Assembly: GCA_964640955.1 (NCBI GenBank)
Contig: CAZXJI010000012.1
Span: forward strand, 38,648-102,647
DNA: 64,000 nt
Reading direction: 5' to 3'
Source of the DNA: CAXXOK01 sp964640955
GTDB lineage: Bacteria; Bacillota; Clostridia; Christensenellales; Aristaeellaceae
Position numbers and translations under genes: made by a program
Notes under the pieces: model-generated
Database searches by the model: none
Told to the model about the DNA's origin: nothing
What the model saw: the letters and a program-made list of their open reading frames with translations, nothing else
Part shown: one piece after another, positions 9,212 through 18,110 of the stretch
How the letters are laid out: the number at the start of each line of letters is the position of its first letter
How positions within the stretch are numbered: the stretch's first letter is position 1

Positions 9212-10696
9212 CTAGCAGCACGGGTGTCCGTCCGTATCGGCCGCCGCGCCGTCCCCGCCGGCGTTCTTCATGCACAGGTGAACGGCGGCGGTCTTGAACG
9301 TCAGCGGCAGCGCCAGAATATTGGGATTGTCGCCCACGAATTTCTTTTTTGCGTCCGCCAGCGCCTCCTCGAACGTGGCGCGGGTCTTAAGCCCCATGCC
9401 GCGCGCGTATCCCGGCGCCTGCGCGCCCACGATGTAGATGGCGCTGGTGTTCATCTCCGCGATGTGCCCGCAGGAGATCATGGAAAAGCCGTGGAACGGA
9501 TGGAAGGCGTTGCAGTAGCGGTATTGGCGGATGTACTCTTCGTCGGTCGCGAAGTATTCTCCCAACCGGTTCATGTCCGGCAGGGTGTTCATGCCGTCGC
9601 GCTGGAACAGGTCGTACATTTTGCGGGTGTACGGCCACAGCTCGTCGTGGAAGTACCCGTTGCACAGGCTCGAACACAGGATGACGCAGCGGTCGCTCAT
9701 GATGCGCTTGTGGCGGATCACCTGCGCGGAAAGCGCCTGCATCAGCATGATCGGATTGGTGCCCATGCCGTCCCCGTAATGGAAGAACTGCGGCATGCCG
9801 AACACCAGCACGTCGTATTTCTTTTCGGCCCAGTGCACGTAGGTGCGCCTGTCCGCCACCTGCCAGGAGAGCGGCATCATCTCCGCGGCGTAGCCGCTGA
9901 ACACGGCGATCTGGCGGCTCAGGGTGTCCGTCACCGCGTCGCAGCAGAAGAATTTCTTGCCCATGCACTTTTCCATGTGCATGCCGATCTCGTTGAATTT
10001 CGTGCGCATCAGCGAATGCCCGCTGACCGGCGTAAAGTCGGGCCGGTGCATCACCTGCGGCACGTGGTGGCTGGCGATGGAGCGCCAGTGGGTAATCCCC
10101 GTGGCGCAGTGCTTGTACCCGCCGGAATAGCCGCCGTAGGGGTTGCCCTGCACGTGCCCGATGAGGATCGCCACGTCCGCGTCGTATACGTACTTGTTCA
10201 TCAGCACCGGGTCGCCGCACTCGGTCGTGCCCAGATCGACGAGATGGTCGTAGTCCTCGCTGTCGTGGTTGATGATCTGGTGGCTCGGCCAGAACGCGTC
10301 CATCACCTCGTCGCCCAGCACGCCGCGTATCTCCCGTTCGGTGTTCTTGCGGTGCAGGCCGTTGGAGCAGATGAACAGAATATCCTTTTTCGCGACGCCC
10401 GCGGCGTACAGCTCCTCCAGAATCAGGGGAATGCATACCTTGCGGTGCGCGGTGGGCTGCTCGCCGCCCTTGACGCGGTCGGGAAACACGATAACGCACT
10501 TGCTTCCCGGGTGCGCAAGCGCCGACAGCGGCGGCATCCCGATGGGGTTGCGCAGGGAGCGCAGCGTTTCCTCCCGCAGGCGACTTTCGGGGATATGCGG
10601 CGGGTCGGGCACCGTGGTCCCCGGGATAAACACGTCGGTCGTATCGGGAAGCGTCGCGCTCATCACGCCCGCGCCGTATTCAAAATCCAGTTTCAT
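9212..10696 (-). CDS. LarA family (nickel-pincer cofactor) racemase/epimerase homologue
   Basis: A 494-aa DUF2088/LarA-superfamily protein, longer than lactate racemase (about 425). In LarA a nickel-pincer nucleotide is tethered to a lysine, and histidines do hydride and proton transfer on 2-hydroxy acids. Matching positions here are His115 (NGLHR), His181 (LIGHVQG), Lys195 (SGGYKHC) and His210/211 (ASHH). The start is MKLDFEYGAG: GGAGG lies 8 nt upstream inside the preceding gene, whose stop overlaps this start (ATGA). Last gene of the 12-gene sugar operon, so a sugar-acid epimerase is more likely than lactate racemase. Cofactor genes larB, larC and larE are not in the window. Confidence 0.82.
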   Translation of the reverse strand: MKLDFEYGAGVMSATLPDTTDVFIPGTTVPDPPHIPESRLREETLRSLRNPIGMPPLSALAHPGSKCVIVFPDRVKGGEQPTAHRKVCIPLILEELYAAGVAKKDILFICSNGLHRKNTEREIRGVLGDEVMDAFWPSHQIINHDSEDYDHLVDLGTTECGDPVLMNKYVYDADVAILIGHVQGNPYGGYSGGYKHCATGITHWRSIASHHVPQVMHRPDFTPVSGHSLMRTKFNEIGMHMEKCMGKKFFCCDAVTDTLSRQIAVFSGYAAEMMPLSWQVADRRTYVHWAEKKYDVLVFGMPQFFHYGDGMGTNPIMLMQALSAQVIRHKRIMSDRCVILCSSLCNGYFHDELWPYTRKMYDLFQRDGMNTLPDMNRLGEYFATDEEYIRQYRYCNAFHPFHGFSMISCGHIAEMNTSAIYIVGAQAPGYARGMGLKTRATFEEALADAKKKFVGDNPNILALPLTFKTAAVHLCMKNAGGDGAAADTDGHPCC

Positions 10697-11568
10697 CGTT
10701 TCTCCTCCCTTTCCGCGCGTCGGGCAAGCGGCGTATCCCCCAGGTACAGGCGCACGATTCGCAGGTATTCCTCGGGATAAAAGCCGATTTCCCCGGCAAA
10801 GCGCGTCAGCGCGATCAGCCCGCCGTCGACCTGCGGGATGGAAGCGAGCATCGCCGCGTTGTCGGCTTTCAGCCCGCCGCCGTACACCACGTCCATGCCG
10901 CCGGTCGCCTCCTTGATGAACGCGGCAACCTTCCGGATGTAGGCTTCGTCGGCGGGGGTCTTGCCGGGCCCGATGCTCCACACCGGCTCGTAGGCGATTA
11001 CGATCCGCGCCCGGTCCGCGTCTTTCAGGCCGATTTGTAGCTGCTCGGCCAGCACGGCCTGCCAGCGGGGCTGCTCCTCCGTTTTTTCGCCGATGCAGTA
11101 AAGCACCGAAAGCCCGGCCTTCTGCGCCGCCAGCACCTCCCGATTCAGCAGGCGGTTGACCGCTCCGGCGTCCGTGACGCCCGCCTCCGCGAGCACCCCG
11201 GCCTTGTCCGCCCGCTCCTCGCAGTGGCCGATCAGCGCGCTCTCGCATCCCAGCTCGGCCGCGGCGTTGGCCGTGCGGTTGGTGGTAAAGGCGCCGAAGT
11301 TGCCTCCCGGCGCCGTATCCTCCCGGTACACGCCCTGGCAGCCCAGGCGGATCGCGCCCGAGCCGTCCAGCGCCGCCCCCGCGCCCGGCAGATGGGCTTC
11401 CGGAAAGAACATTGTGAATTCCGCCGCGTCCCGCGGGTAGGCCGCAAGCGCCTCCTGCGTCGCTTTCACGATCGCCGCGCCCCAGTCGCGGACGGGCGCG
11501 ATACGGTTGACGCCCCCGCGCGCGGGTGAAATATCGAAGCGCTTCAGGTTCAGGTAAACGTGCTTCAT
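10693..11568 (-). CDS. Triosephosphate isomerase homologue with altered phosphate site
   Basis: A 291-aa TIM barrel. The catalytic trio is in place: Asn7/Lys9 (NLKRF), His115 (IGHCEER, where ordinary TPI has IGHSERR) and Glu194 in YEPVWSIGPGKTP (loop 6). The other phosphate contacts differ: loop 7 reads YGGG instead of YGGS, and loop 8 reads DGGLIALTRFAG instead of DG-LVGGASL. As I recall, TPI-like isomerases of tetrulose phosphates (EryH/LerI type) also end with an RFA-type loop 8. It is probably an isomerase of a related keto-sugar phosphate rather than housekeeping TPI. It overlaps the LarA-like gene by 4 bp. Confidence 0.8.
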   Translation of the reverse strand: MKHVYLNLKRFDISPARGGVNRIAPVRDWGAAIVKATQEALAAYPRDAAEFTMFFPEAHLPGAGAALDGSGAIRLGCQGVYREDTAPGGNFGAFTTNRTANAAAELGCESALIGHCEERADKAGVLAEAGVTDAGAVNRLLNREVLAAQKAGLSVLYCIGEKTEEQPRWQAVLAEQLQIGLKDADRARIVIAYEPVWSIGPGKTPADEAYIRKVAAFIKEATGGMDVVYGGGLKADNAAMLASIPQVDGGLIALTRFAGEIGFYPEEYLRIVRLYLGDTPLARRAEREEKR

Positions 11569-11587
11569 GCCCAGAACTCCCTTCGGG

Positions 11588-12745
11588 TCAGATGCCGGCC
11601 TTGCGGTAGCGCTCGGCCATTTCGTCCAGCGTGACCGTTTCCACCAGCCGCGCCTTGCCGACGCTGCCGAACTCCACGATCAGCGTGCCGACGATCTCCT
11701 TGACGCCTTTTTCAACGCAGTCGCAGACGGCGGCCACGTCCCCGTCCGGCACCCGGCCGTACATGACGGTGTCCATAATGGGCGCAAGGAACGCCCGGGG
11801 GTCGAACTGTCCCCGTTTTTCGCACAGCAGCGCGTAGATGCCGCCGACGGAAGGGCTGCTTTGCAGCGCCGGCCGCGCGGCGAACAACTCCCGCAGGTTG
11901 CGCGTCACGGCGAGGCGGATGTCGGTATCCACGTTGATCTTGCCGATGCCGCAGGGAATGGCCGCCTTCAGTTCCGAAAGCGCGATGCCGTGCGCGTTTT
12001 GCACGTCTCCGCCCAGCGCGTTGATCTCCTCCACGATATACGCGGGCACCGTGGAGGAACCGTGGCTGACCAGCACGCCGAAGAGGTGCTCGTGCAGGAG
12101 GCACTCCCGGATCGCCACGGCGATCTCGCGGCGCAGCCTCACGTTTTGGCCCTTGCAGGCCCCGTGCATCGTGCCGTAGCTGATGGCCAGGCAATCCACG
12201 CCCGTCTGCCTGAAAAATGCGACCGCGGCGAGCGGGTTGGTGTAGGTGGACGTTTCGCTGAAAACGTGATCCTCCACGCCGGCCAGCACGCCCAGCTCCC
12301 CTTCCACGGTCACGCCGCGGGCGTGCGCGAACTTCACCGCCTCGCGGGTCAGCTCCACGTTTTTGTCAAACGGCAGGGCCGAGCCGTCGATCATCACGCT
12401 GGTGTAACCGCCGGCGACGGCGGCCTTCACGCTGTCCATGTCCCGGCCGTGGTCCAAATGGAGCACCACCGGCACGGCGCTGTGCGCACCGTACTTTTTC
12501 ACGGCGTCGCCGATGTTCCTGGCGCCCCGAATCTTGTCCTCCACCGTGGCGTTTTGAAAATCCACGCGCCCGCCCATGAAGCCGTTGGCCAGATCGGCCC
12601 CCTGCAGGATGGCCGCGCTTCTGAACTGCTCGTGCACCTCCACGGCGGCCTTCGCCTGCGCGACGGCGTTAACGTTGAAGGCGCCCTGCGCGTAGCCGTA
12701 CTTCGCCGTGGCTTCCAGCACGGGGCGCAGCGGAATCAGGCTCAT
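11588..12745 (-). CDS. Class II fructose-bisphosphate aldolase family protein
   Basis: A 385-aa zinc-dependent aldolase that would cleave a ketose bisphosphate to dihydroxyacetone phosphate plus an aldehyde. The zinc-site motifs are HLDHG, VEGELG, GTMHGACKG and VSHGSST; the phosphate/Schiff-side motif is KINVDTDIRLA. All look catalytically intact. The start is MSLIPLRPV because its ATG overlaps the PFK stop (ATGA at 12742-12745); 24 upstream codons in the same frame belong to the PFK gene region. The operon also holds PGI, PFK and TPI homologues, so it probably acts on the bisphosphate made by that PFK. Tagatose-bisphosphate aldolase activity is an alternative. Confidence 0.9.
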   Translation of the reverse strand: MSLIPLRPVLEATAKYGYAQGAFNVNAVAQAKAAVEVHEQFRSAAILQGADLANGFMGGRVDFQNATVEDKIRGARNIGDAVKKYGAHSAVPVVLHLDHGRDMDSVKAAVAGGYTSVMIDGSALPFDKNVELTREAVKFAHARGVTVEGELGVLAGVEDHVFSETSTYTNPLAAVAFFRQTGVDCLAISYGTMHGACKGQNVRLRREIAVAIRECLLHEHLFGVLVSHGSSTVPAYIVEEINALGGDVQNAHGIALSELKAAIPCGIGKINVDTDIRLAVTRNLRELFAARPALQSSPSVGGIYALLCEKRGQFDPRAFLAPIMDTVMYGRVPDGDVAAVCDCVEKGVKEIVGTLIVEFGSVGKARLVETVTLDEMAERYRKAGI

Positions 12746-13911
12746 TTCCCATCGCCTCCCGCTTCCAGCATATCCGCCATGCGCGGCGGCAGGGGCCCCG
12801 CGAGCGGGCGGAGCCAATCGATAAACGCCGGGGTCACATGGTTGTCTTCGTCGCTGATGAACGCTTCCGGCATCGTCCGCTCCCGCAGGCCCACCTTCGT
12901 CAGCTCGACGGTTCCGTACCCGACGCGGTACGCCCCCGGCTCGCGCGTGAGCGTGACCATCTTTCCCGTCTCGCCCTCCAGCGCCTGCGCGCAGGCAAAC
13001 CGCCCGGCCTCCATCGCCTCCGAAAGGTCCACGGGGGACTGCAGGGCAACGGACGCCCGAGCCAGGATACCGGGCTTTTCGCTTCGCGCTTTCGCGCCCA
13101 GTTCGCGGATCACCAGCTGCTCCAAATGCCCGGACACGTTGCCGAAGTACTCCGCGCGGCCGCTGCGGTACACCAGCGGCGCGACCGGCGCTCCCGTACC
13201 GTCGCGCAGCCCCTCGCTCACCACGATCACGCCGCTGCCCTTGCGCGCAAGCAAAGCCTGCGCGTCGGCCAGAAACCCCTCCTGCGAAAACGGCCGCTCC
13301 GGCAGGTAGATGAGGTCGGGGCCGCAGCCCATGTCCGACGCGAGCGCGGAGGCGGCGGTCACCCAGCCGGCGTTGCGCCCGAGCGCTTCCACGATCACCA
13401 GATGGATGGGGCAGCTGCGCACGTCCGCGCAGACCTCCGCCACGGAGACCGCCATGTACCGGGCCGCCGAACCGTAGCCGGGGCTGTGGTCGGTATGCGC
13501 CAGATCGTTATCCATGGTCTTGGGGATGCCCATCACGGGAATGCCTCGCGGCCGACAGCACTCCGCCAGCCTTTCGCAGGCCGCCATGGTGCCGTTGCCG
13601 CCGCTCATCAGCACGTGGGTGAACCCCGCGCGGGCGACCGTATCGGCGATCCGGTCGAAATCCGTCTCCGCGACCGGCTCGCGGGCCGTGCCGATCACCG
13701 TTCCCGGCGTGCGCAGAAGCGCTTCCATGCGCGCTCCGGCAAGAGGCGACAGGTCCAGCCACCGCCCGCGCAGCGCGCCGCCCAGGCCGCCCGCCGCACC
13801 GTACACATGCCGAACGCCGCGTTCGCGCGCCCCGTTCAAAACGCCGTACAGGGAACCGTTCATGACGGCCGTCGGCCCGCCGCCATGAATGACAAGCATT
13901 TTCTCGTGCAT
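12742..13911 (-). CDS. 6-phosphofructokinase, PPi/ATP donor ambiguous
   Basis: A 389-aa PfkA-superfamily enzyme phosphorylating a ketose 6-phosphate at C1. N-terminal GGGPTAVMN and PKTMDNDL (130-137, with Lys131) are typical of pyrophosphate-dependent members, but the first donor-site motif is GGNGTM (104-109), with Gly where PPi enzymes have Asp. Gly at this point favours ATP in the family. Further family motifs are SPGYGSAARY and VEALGRNAGW. GAGGG lies just before ATG. It is coupled by a 4-bp overlap to the downstream aldolase. Confidence 0.9.
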   Translation of the reverse strand: MHEKMLVIHGGGPTAVMNGSLYGVLNGARERGVRHVYGAAGGLGGALRGRWLDLSPLAGARMEALLRTPGTVIGTAREPVAETDFDRIADTVARAGFTHVLMSGGNGTMAACERLAECCRPRGIPVMGIPKTMDNDLAHTDHSPGYGSAARYMAVSVAEVCADVRSCPIHLVIVEALGRNAGWVTAASALASDMGCGPDLIYLPERPFSQEGFLADAQALLARKGSGVIVVSEGLRDGTGAPVAPLVYRSGRAEYFGNVSGHLEQLVIRELGAKARSEKPGILARASVALQSPVDLSEAMEAGRFACAQALEGETGKMVTLTREPGAYRVGYGTVELTKVGLRERTMPEAFISDEDNHVTPAFIDWLRPLAGPLPPRMADMLEAGGDGK

Positions 13912-13925
13912 ATTGTCCCTCGCGA

Positions 13926-14939
13926 TTATGATAGAATGAGCTTCGCGTTCTCCCGCGACGACCGGTACACGGCCTGCACCAGTTCCAGCGTTTTCAGCGC
14001 GTCCTCCGGGTCGACGGGCACGGGCTCGCCGGCCGCCAGCGCCCGGTAAAAATCTTTGAGCATCAGCCGGTGGCAGCTGCCCCAGTAATCCTCCCCGCCG
14101 CCGATCCCCACGTCCTCCATGGGAATCGTCCGCTCCGCCTCTCCCGCTAGGCGGAGGGTCACGCTGTCGCCGGTCAGCAGCGCCGTGCCCTTCTCACCGC
14201 TGATCTCGATGCGGATGGGGCTGTTAGAGGTGTAGTAGTTGCTGGCGAAAAACGAGTACACAGCGCCGTTTTCAAACACGATCGCGGCGTCCGCCACATC
14301 CTCCACTTCGATGCCGGTCAGGATGCGGGTGTCGGTATGCGCCTGCACGCTCCGCACGGGCCGGCCGAGCAGGTAGCGCACCAGATCGAGGCTGTGGATG
14401 GCCTGGTCGATTACCACGCCTCCCCCCTCCTTGGCCCACGTGCCCTTCCAGTCGCATTCGTAATACGAAGGCGGCCGCCACCAGTTCAACTGCGACCACG
14501 CCCCGCCAATGTCGCCCAACCGCCCCTGTTCGATCAGACGCTTCGTTTCGCGGATGCCCGTGATGTAACGGTTCTGGAACACCACGCCCAGCTGCCGGCC
14601 GCAGGCCCGGGCCGTATCGATCATCTCGCGGCCGTCGCGCGGGTCGATGGCGATGGGCTTTTCCGTCAGCACGTGGAAACCGGCCTTCAGGCAGGCGATG
14701 ACATGATCGCGGTGCAGAAAATGGGGCGTCAGCACGTGTACGACGTCCAACGGCTGCTTAAGCAGGTCCTCCGGCGCGTCCGAATACCCGCAGCCCTCGA
14801 AATGGGCCGCGAAGGCCCGCGCGCGCTCGATCCGCTTGTCCACGCAATAGCACACCCGCACGGTGTCCCCCATCGCGGCGAACGCGGACAGATACACCTT
14901 GGAAATGCGGCCGCAGCCGATGACCCCGATGCGAAACAA
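13926..14939 (-). CDS. Gfo/Idh/MocA family oxidoreductase 1
   Basis: A 337-aa NAD(P)-dependent sugar or polyol dehydrogenase. The N-terminal Rossmann motif is GVIGCGRISK; the catalytic lysine motif is EKPIAID; the second active-site motif DQAIHSLDLV supplies Asp and His. The start is TTG, 7 nt after GGGAGGG; no ATG fits better. It lies between the ROK regulator and PFK in the sugar operon. Paired with a second Gfo/Idh protein and a TIM-barrel isomerase in the same operon, a role in making or removing a 3-keto sugar is plausible; the substrate is unknown. Confidence 0.88.
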   Translation of the reverse strand: MFRIGVIGCGRISKVYLSAFAAMGDTVRVCYCVDKRIERARAFAAHFEGCGYSDAPEDLLKQPLDVVHVLTPHFLHRDHVIACLKAGFHVLTEKPIAIDPRDGREMIDTARACGRQLGVVFQNRYITGIRETKRLIEQGRLGDIGGAWSQLNWWRPPSYYECDWKGTWAKEGGGVVIDQAIHSLDLVRYLLGRPVRSVQAHTDTRILTGIEVEDVADAAIVFENGAVYSFFASNYYTSNSPIRIEISGEKGTALLTGDSVTLRLAGEAERTIPMEDVGIGGGEDYWGSCHRLMLKDFYRALAAGEPVPVDPEDALKTLELVQAVYRSSRENAKLILS

Positions 14940-14960
14940 GGCTCTTCCCTCCCCTGTCGC

Positions 14961-16172
14961 CTAATCCCGGATAAAAAACTGGCGGATCGCCAGCGCCGAG
15001 GCGCCCTTGCAGCCCGAAAGCGGGTCGAAATCCTTGAACTCGACGGACACCTGCGTGTCGTTGATGCCGAAAAGGTATTCCCGCACCGTGCGCATGAACG
15101 CCTCCCGGTTTTCCGCAAGGCGCATCACGTACGCGTCCACCACCACCTGCTCCGGGCTCATGAAGTTGATGACGTTGGCCAGCTCGATCGCCAGATAGCG
15201 TATCGCCTGCATGACGATGGCCCGCACCACCGGGTCGCCGGTCTGCTGGGCCTGAACGACCTCCTTCATGGTCAGCTGGCCGGATGCGTCCGCGTAACTT
15301 TTAAGCACCTGGGCGCCGCCCGTTTCCATGGCGTTGCGACAATGCTTGAGGATGGCCGAGTCGCTGGCGAGCGAATCCAGGCAGCCGCGCTTGCCGCACA
15401 TGTCGCATTTTGGCCCGTCCAATTGCATAATGGTGTGGCCGATCTCGCCCGCGCCGGCGCTTTTGCCGGAAAACAGGCTGTTTTTGATCATCAGCGGGCA
15501 GGCAATGCCCAGTGAAACGAACAGGTAGGCGAACGTGTCCGGCCGGATGCGGCCGTTGAGCACGTCCTCGCCGATCACGCGGACGCGCGCGTTGTTCTCC
15601 ACGCACACAAGCAGGCCGATCAGCCGGTTCAGGTCCTCGCCCATGGGCTTGTCCTTCCAACCGAAGCGGCCCATGCTGCGAATGACGCTGGTCCTGCGCT
15701 CCACAAAACCGGGTACGCCCACGCCCACCCCGGCGATCTTCGCGCGGTCGACGCCCGATTCCTGAATCAGCGCCTCGATCCGCCCGGCCACATAGCGCAC
15801 CATCTCGTCGTAATCGCCGTTGTCGCGCGCCGCCTCCTCGGAGATCATGTGGCCCATGCGCAGGTCGTTGATGCACAGCGTGCACCGGTAGGGAGCCACC
15901 TCCACGCCGATTACGTAGCGGTACGCCGCCATAACGTCCACCGGCTTGGCCCGGCGGCCCACGGTGCCGCTGACCGCCGCCTGGTCCAGCTCCGTCGCCA
16001 TGCCCTGGGCGATCAGCTCGGCGATGTTGGTGGTGATGGTCGGCAGCGTCAGCCCCATCATGGAGGCGATATCGGCGCGCGATATCGGCCCATACTTATA
16101 GAGAATCTCTTTAATGGCGATCCTGTTTTGCCGGTTGGCTTTGGGCAGGTTGACGCCGGTGATTCTGGACAC
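14961..16172 (-). CDS. ROK family transcriptional regulator
   Basis: A 403-aa NagC/XylR-type repressor. The N-terminal winged helix-turn-helix is about residues 10-70 (SRADIASMMGLTLPTITTNI). It is followed by the ROK sugar-kinase-like fold with GVGVGVPGF, GEIGH and the zinc motif CDMCGKRGCLDS. I place the start at the GTG at 16172, which follows GGAAAGGA by about 10 nt; an in-frame TTG at 16235 has no ribosome-binding site. It sits inside the operon it probably controls, downstream of the transporter genes. A perfect palindrome at the operon promoter is the likely operator. Confidence 0.9.
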   Translation of the reverse strand: MSRITGVNLPKANRQNRIAIKEILYKYGPISRADIASMMGLTLPTITTNIAELIAQGMATELDQAAVSGTVGRRAKPVDVMAAYRYVIGVEVAPYRCTLCINDLRMGHMISEEAARDNGDYDEMVRYVAGRIEALIQESGVDRAKIAGVGVGVPGFVERRTSVIRSMGRFGWKDKPMGEDLNRLIGLLVCVENNARVRVIGEDVLNGRIRPDTFAYLFVSLGIACPLMIKNSLFSGKSAGAGEIGHTIMQLDGPKCDMCGKRGCLDSLASDSAILKHCRNAMETGGAQVLKSYADASGQLTMKEVVQAQQTGDPVVRAIVMQAIRYLAIELANVINFMSPEQVVVDAYVMRLAENREAFMRTVREYLFGINDTQVSVEFKDFDPLSGCKGASALAIRQFFIRD

Positions 16173-16268
16173 GCTGGGATCATCCTTTCCTGCGGCGGGC
16201 CGCGGGGGATAGCGCAAATGCACGACGGCTTCCAATGATTTGCTTTCGACGGCGCGCGGGCGTTTCCT

Positions 16269-17099
16269 TTACCCCTTGATGCCGGAGAACGTAATTCCTT
16301 CGATGAACCGTTTCTGAATCAGGAAGTACACGCTCACCACCGGCAGCGTGGTCAGCAGCGAGGCGGCCATCAGCAGCGCCCACTCGGTTTTGTACTGCGT
16401 GGTGAACATCTGCAGCCCGATCGTAAGGGTGTAAGTGTCGTCCTTGCTCAGGTAGAGCAGCGGGCCGATAAAATCGTTCCACGAATACATGAACCGGAAC
16501 AGCGCCACCGTAAGCACCCCCGGCACCACCAGAGGCAGGACGACCTTGGCGTAGATCATCAGCTCGCTCGCGCCGTCGATGCGCGCCGCGTCCTCCAGGT
16601 CGTGGGGCAGGTTCATGAAGAACTGTCGAAGCAGGAAGATCATAAACGGCCTGCCGAAAAAGGACTGGATGAACAGCGGCACATACGTGCCGTTCAGGCC
16701 CAGCTTGGAAAACAGGATGAAGCTGGGCACCATGGTCACTTCGGTGGGGATCATCATGACCGCGATGGTGATAAAAAACAGCGTGTCCCGGCCGCGCCAC
16801 TCCAGGCGGGAAAGGCCGTAGGCCACCAGCGGTACGATCAGCACCGTGCCCGTCACGTCCAGTACGGCGACCAGCGTGGTGTTGCCCAGATAGCGGAAAA
16901 ACGGAATGTAGGTCGTGGCCCGCGCGAAGTTGTCCCATCGGAGCGGGGAAGGAATCCACACCGGCGGGATCATCAAAAGCTGCTCGTCGGATTTCAGGGC
17001 CGTGGACAGCATCCAGAAAAACGGAAGCAGGAAAAACGCGCCCAGGATGATCAGCAGCAGATGAACGAACAGCTTATCGATTCTCGCTTTTTTCTTCAT
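16269..17099 (-). CDS. Carbohydrate ABC transporter permease (MalG type)
   Basis: A 276-aa integral membrane permease with about six hydrophobic segments and the EAA-loop EDAARIDGAS that contacts the ATPase. The C-terminus IEGITFSGIKG is typical of the MalG group (CUT1 family). It follows the MalF-type permease by 12 bp. No ATPase gene is in this operon, so it probably uses a shared MsmK/MsiK-type ATPase encoded elsewhere. Confidence 0.93.
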   Translation of the reverse strand: MKKKARIDKLFVHLLLIILGAFFLLPFFWMLSTALKSDEQLLMIPPVWIPSPLRWDNFARATTYIPFFRYLGNTTLVAVLDVTGTVLIVPLVAYGLSRLEWRGRDTLFFITIAVMMIPTEVTMVPSFILFSKLGLNGTYVPLFIQSFFGRPFMIFLLRQFFMNLPHDLEDAARIDGASELMIYAKVVLPLVVPGVLTVALFRFMYSWNDFIGPLLYLSKDDTYTLTIGLQMFTTQYKTEWALLMAASLLTTLPVVSVYFLIQKRFIEGITFSGIKG

Positions 17100-17111
17100 G
17101 CTCTCACTTCC

Positions 17112-18041
17112 CTAATCCTGATAGTGCACCCAGCTCTTGGACGAACGGAAGATGACGAGCGTGAGGGCGAGTATGATGACGAACAGAATCCACGCCATGG
17201 CAGAGGCGTACCCCATTTTCATGTAGCCGAAGGCGTTGCTGTACAGGTACATGACGTAAAACAAAAGCGAGTTGACCGGCGTGCCCTCTCCGCCCGTAAG
17301 GGTGTAGGGCAGGGTAAATATCTGCAATGCGTTGATGACGCCCATCACAAGGTTGTAGAAGATCACGGGCGTAAGCAGCGGCAGCGTTATTTTGCGCAGC
17401 TTCTGCCAGCCGTTGGCCCCGTCCACCTCGGCGGCCTCGTAATACGTGACCGAAATATCCTGAAGGCCCGCCAGGTTGATGATCACCGCCTGCCCGACGC
17501 CCCACGCGGCGATCATCACGAGGCTGATTTTGGACAGGTGCTCGCTGGTGAGCCACGGGACGGATGCGAGTCCAAGCAGGTTGAGCATCTGGTTGAAAAG
17601 CCCGTATTGGGAATCCAGCAAGAATTTCCACACGGTGGCGGCCGCCACCACGGGCACGAGCACCGGCACGAAGAAGATGGTGCGGTAGATGCCCACGCCG
17701 CGGATGCGTTGGTTCAGCAATAGCGCGACCACAAGGCCCACCACGATGTTCACCGGTACGGAAAGCGCCGTAAAATAAAGCGTGTTGGTCACGCTTTTCC
17801 AGAAAAGCGGGTCTGCGAACAGCTTTTGATAGTTGCGCAGGCCGATGAACTTGCCGGGGTTGAGAATGCTGTAGGTCGTCAGGCTGTAATAGATGGAAGA
17901 GATCAGCGGATAGGCGTAGAAGATCAGCAGGCCCAGTATCCACGGCATGGTGAACAGTAGCCCCAGCCGTGCCTTTTTCTTTTCGATGCCCCACGGCCGT
18001 CTGCGGCGCAACCCGGCACCGGCGTTTACCTGCATGCTCAT
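17112..18041 (-). CDS. Carbohydrate ABC transporter permease (MalF type)
   Basis: A 309-aa permease. A basic N-terminus is followed by six membrane segments and the EAA-loop YEAAEVDGANGW. It pairs with the MalG-type subunit directly downstream and with the binding protein 69 bp upstream. GGAGGAG lies 6 nt before ATG. Confidence 0.93.
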   Translation of the reverse strand: MSMQVNAGAGLRRRRPWGIEKKKARLGLLFTMPWILGLLIFYAYPLISSIYYSLTTYSILNPGKFIGLRNYQKLFADPLFWKSVTNTLYFTALSVPVNIVVGLVVALLLNQRIRGVGIYRTIFFVPVLVPVVAAATVWKFLLDSQYGLFNQMLNLLGLASVPWLTSEHLSKISLVMIAAWGVGQAVIINLAGLQDISVTYYEAAEVDGANGWQKLRKITLPLLTPVIFYNLVMGVINALQIFTLPYTLTGGEGTPVNSLLFYVMYLYSNAFGYMKMGYASAMAWILFVIILALTLVIFRSSKSWVHYQD

Positions 18042-18110
18042 CCAAATCTCCTCCGTCCGTTAACGGGCGCCCGCGGGGGAAAACCTCCCCCCGCGGGCCG
18101 CCTGCCAGGG

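Noticed and set aside
10697..11248. Upstream extension of the LarA-like gene
   Set aside because: It is the TPI-like gene read in another frame; the ATGA overlap and GGAGG fix the start at 10696.
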